A stretch of 64,000 bases of DNA from the NCBI GenBank assembly GCA_013396655.1, contig WBMV01000460.1, forward strand, positions 1,007-65,006, written 5' to 3'. A program made the translations under genes and the position numbers. The notes under the pieces were generated by a model. The model saw only the letters and a program-made list of their open reading frames with translations, ran no database searches and was not told where the DNA came from. This document shows positions 61,697 through 64,000 of the stretch, piece after piece (position 1 is the first letter of the stretch; each line of letters starts with the position of its first letter). Origin of the DNA: Campylorhamphus procurvoides. Its lineage: Eukaryota > Chordata > Aves > Passeriformes > Dendrocolaptidae.

Positions 61697-64000
61697 ATGA
61701 AATAATTCAACTTTTTTTTCATTTTCAGCTTTTTTTTTAATACTGTAGTATTTGTTTAAATTCTTGTGTTGGTTTGTGTTTTCTTGTTATTAACCTTTCT
61801 TAGTTTAATGTTGAATTTGTTGTTGCTGAGAAAAGAGTACGATTGTAAAAGGTAAATCTAGATTGCTAAATATGGTGGGACTTGAGTATCTTTCATTATT
61901 TAGCTCCCCACTCCACTCAGTTGTTCACTCTCACAAAGTGAAAAACAAAACTGAACAATAATCTAAATAACAAAAAAATGGAATGTATTTCGTAGCTTCT
62001 AAAAATAATGTTTTGTCAAAACAAATTGGAACTATCCCAGGTTCGAAAAACTGACTGGAGTCTGTATTCTTATGCTTAAATTCGAACGATTTTACCAGAT
62101 TTTTTTAGAGCAACTGTATTACTGTAAACTGCATTGTATACTTACAGATTTGGGGGTCTCTTGTTTTATTTTTGCTGAAATTTTAATCAAACACTTAGAT
62201 AAAACATTTTGCACACTCTTGCTATCTAATAGTTGGGTTTTAGTAATCATTGAACTACAGAGATACCAATACCTCAGCCCATGTTCTATAATGTGTAGTG
62301 TGTGGTTGCATTGCCACACCAGCTCTGGGGTCTGCTGTCAGTGCTAGGGAGAGCTGGAGCATGTGTCCACAACGCAGACATTAGGAGAGCTGACATGATT
62401 TATGCGTTTTATCTAATCTTGAAATGGAATCCAGAATAATTATTTTAGAGGCATTTCCCCCATTAGCACAAATAGCACAGTGAACAGTGTGGGGGAAGAA
62501 GTCTTACTGAACTACCTTTTCAAAACACAGGGCCCAATTTTCAAAAGTTTTACATCTATTGGAATTTGTTAATACATTTTCATCTTTCTCATGGTAAATC
62601 AGTTTTAAAGCTTCCTTTTTTTCAGTTTTTTTTCTCTTGTACCATAGCATGCTCTAAGCATCTTCATTTTAAAAATGTTCCATAAAAATTTGGACAATAG
62701 ATGTTAAATTATTTGTCTATAAAATGATTATTTACAGCATTACTGCCTTCGGGTCAAAAAAAAAAAAGAAAATAGATAATGTTCTGTCATTCAGAAATGC
62801 AGAGGTTTATATACAGATTTTATTTAAAGAGAGGTATTTTTAAATATCTGAAACACTTATTCTTTTCACGTTGTTTTCCCTAGGGAAAATTATCTGACAT
62901 CTTTGTCATTCTCACCAATTGACATCTGCACTGCTAGGAAAAAATTTTATGTTAGAGATGCACTACAGTCCAGTTTAATTGAGAATGTTTTTACAAAAAA
63001 GCCCAACCATTGAGAGCCATAAATATGCTGACAAACAAAATATATTTATTAGTAATATAAGTATACAACAATAATTTCAGAATTTAAAATATTAATTTGA
63101 AAGAGCAGTATGAATTTCTGAAAATTGGGTCCTTGTAACACTAACAGGACATGGTCTTTGTATATGGTTTAAAACAAATCAATACATGGAATTCTAGTAT
63201 CTCTGTTAATTGGTTTGGTGATTTAACACAGACAATAAAAACTGGAATAGAAGCATAAACACACAGTGCTTACTTCTAGTTTTAGGAAATTAATTTGATA
63301 TAATGCCTTGCATTAACCCTTTGAGCATTGTAAGTAACATGATGGGAACAAAGATTTTTTAGATAATTTAATTAGTCCATCGAGCATATACTTTGAAATA
63401 GCTGATAGTGTTGTAAACTTTTTTTAATTATGTCTAAGTAAATACTTGCATACTATATGGGGATGTTTTTTTATTACTAGGAGGCTGAATAGATGTAGGC
63501 AAAATATTCACTGCCATTGACATGTACTGTCTAATAGAAAACAGTACTTCAGCTCCCTGGTTTTCATAATTGCATATATTTATAAATAAAATCAAACATA
63601 TAATTCTACAAATAAGAAGTTGTCTACTTTAAGATGCCTTTGTAAGATAAAGGTTTAGAAAATATATTCAGCTATTTTGAAAACCTCCTGAGGTAGGTTA
63701 GTATTGGAATAATCTGATACTGTAAAAGAGAATCTTTAGGATTAAAAGAAGGCTTAGTAATAATAAATTTTGCAGAATATTTGGTGTGTTTGCGTTGAAA
63801 GTCTTTGCAGTGTTTTGAGAAACAGGAACAAAAAGTGCACAATTATATTGATATTCCTTTTAAAACTCAGTCACTGCAATAATTACTAGCTAGAAGATGA
63901 AGGTATTTTATTAAATTTCACATACAAGGGTACAGTTTGGATGGCCCTTACTGAATGTCAGGATTTTAAGAGCAACCTAAAAATTGCATGAGCAAATATT
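61697..64000. other. Distal 3' UTR or downstream flank
   Basis: AT-rich. AATAAA signals lie at 63234 and 63585. I see no further gene and no repeat I can name. Confidence 0.55.

Noticed and set aside
1..64000. Operons, CRISPR arrays, phage or plasmid systems, rRNA or tRNA genes
   Set aside because: Vertebrate intron/exon structure throughout; no array of spaced repeats, no tRNA cloverleaf and no rRNA sequence seen.
61697..64000. A second gene downstream of RFX3
   Set aside because: No coding exon or splice pattern was found, and open frames are short and AT-driven.

Overview
The window is eukaryotic DNA from a bird. Three things show this. A multi-exon vertebrate transcription factor gene with canonical GT-AG introns runs through it on the + strand. 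The interspersed repeats are almost all CR1 LINEs and endogenous-retrovirus LTRs of types typical of bird genomes. The background is AT-rich, low-density intronic DNA. There is no prokaryotic gene organisation. The species cannot be named from the sequence alone.

The gene is RFX3 (regulatory factor X 3), a winged-helix transcription factor that binds X-box promoters and drives ciliary genes. Sixteen coding exons between 14455 and 59332 join without a frame break into 749 codons plus TAA, which is the length I know for human RFX3. They encode, in order, a glutamine/valine-rich N-terminal region (exons 1-4), the RFX DNA-binding domain (exons 5-6), a linker (exon 7), the extended B/C/D dimerisation region (exons 8-14) and an acidic C-terminal tail (exons 15-16). 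The first coding exon carries only 8 bases of 5' UTR after its acceptor, so the promoter and at least one non-coding exon lie further upstream, in or before bases 1-14446. In birds RFX3 is expected on chromosome Z (synteny with human 9p24, from memory).

Layout: 1-14446 is 5' non-coding intron, rich in repeats: a CR1 ORF2 fragment at 1-1430, a degraded provirus at 4.5-6.5 kb with a recognisable primer-binding site, CR1 3' ends at 7.9-8.6 kb, a solo LTR at 10.6-11.15 kb, and an LTR abutting a CR1 piece at 11.4-12.6 kb. Introns 1-2 (14.6-30.1 kb) hold a CR1 tail, an LTR scrap, two solo LTRs and another CR1 tail. Introns 3-9 are nearly free of LTRs. Intron 10 holds an unusual GC- and purine-rich block at 49.1-50.25 kb. 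Intron 14 contains a 471-base assembly gap. From 59333 to the window end lies AT-rich 3' UTR and flank with many poly(A) signals.

No unknown multi-gene system is visible. The observations most worth checking are a phase-matched candidate extra exon in intron 3 (36558-36695), a read-through stop overlapping an intronic AATAAA just after exon 9 (a likely short isoform), a cluster of amino-acid changes in exon 10 of an otherwise very conserved protein, and the uniformly antisense orientation of every oriented LTR relative to RFX3.
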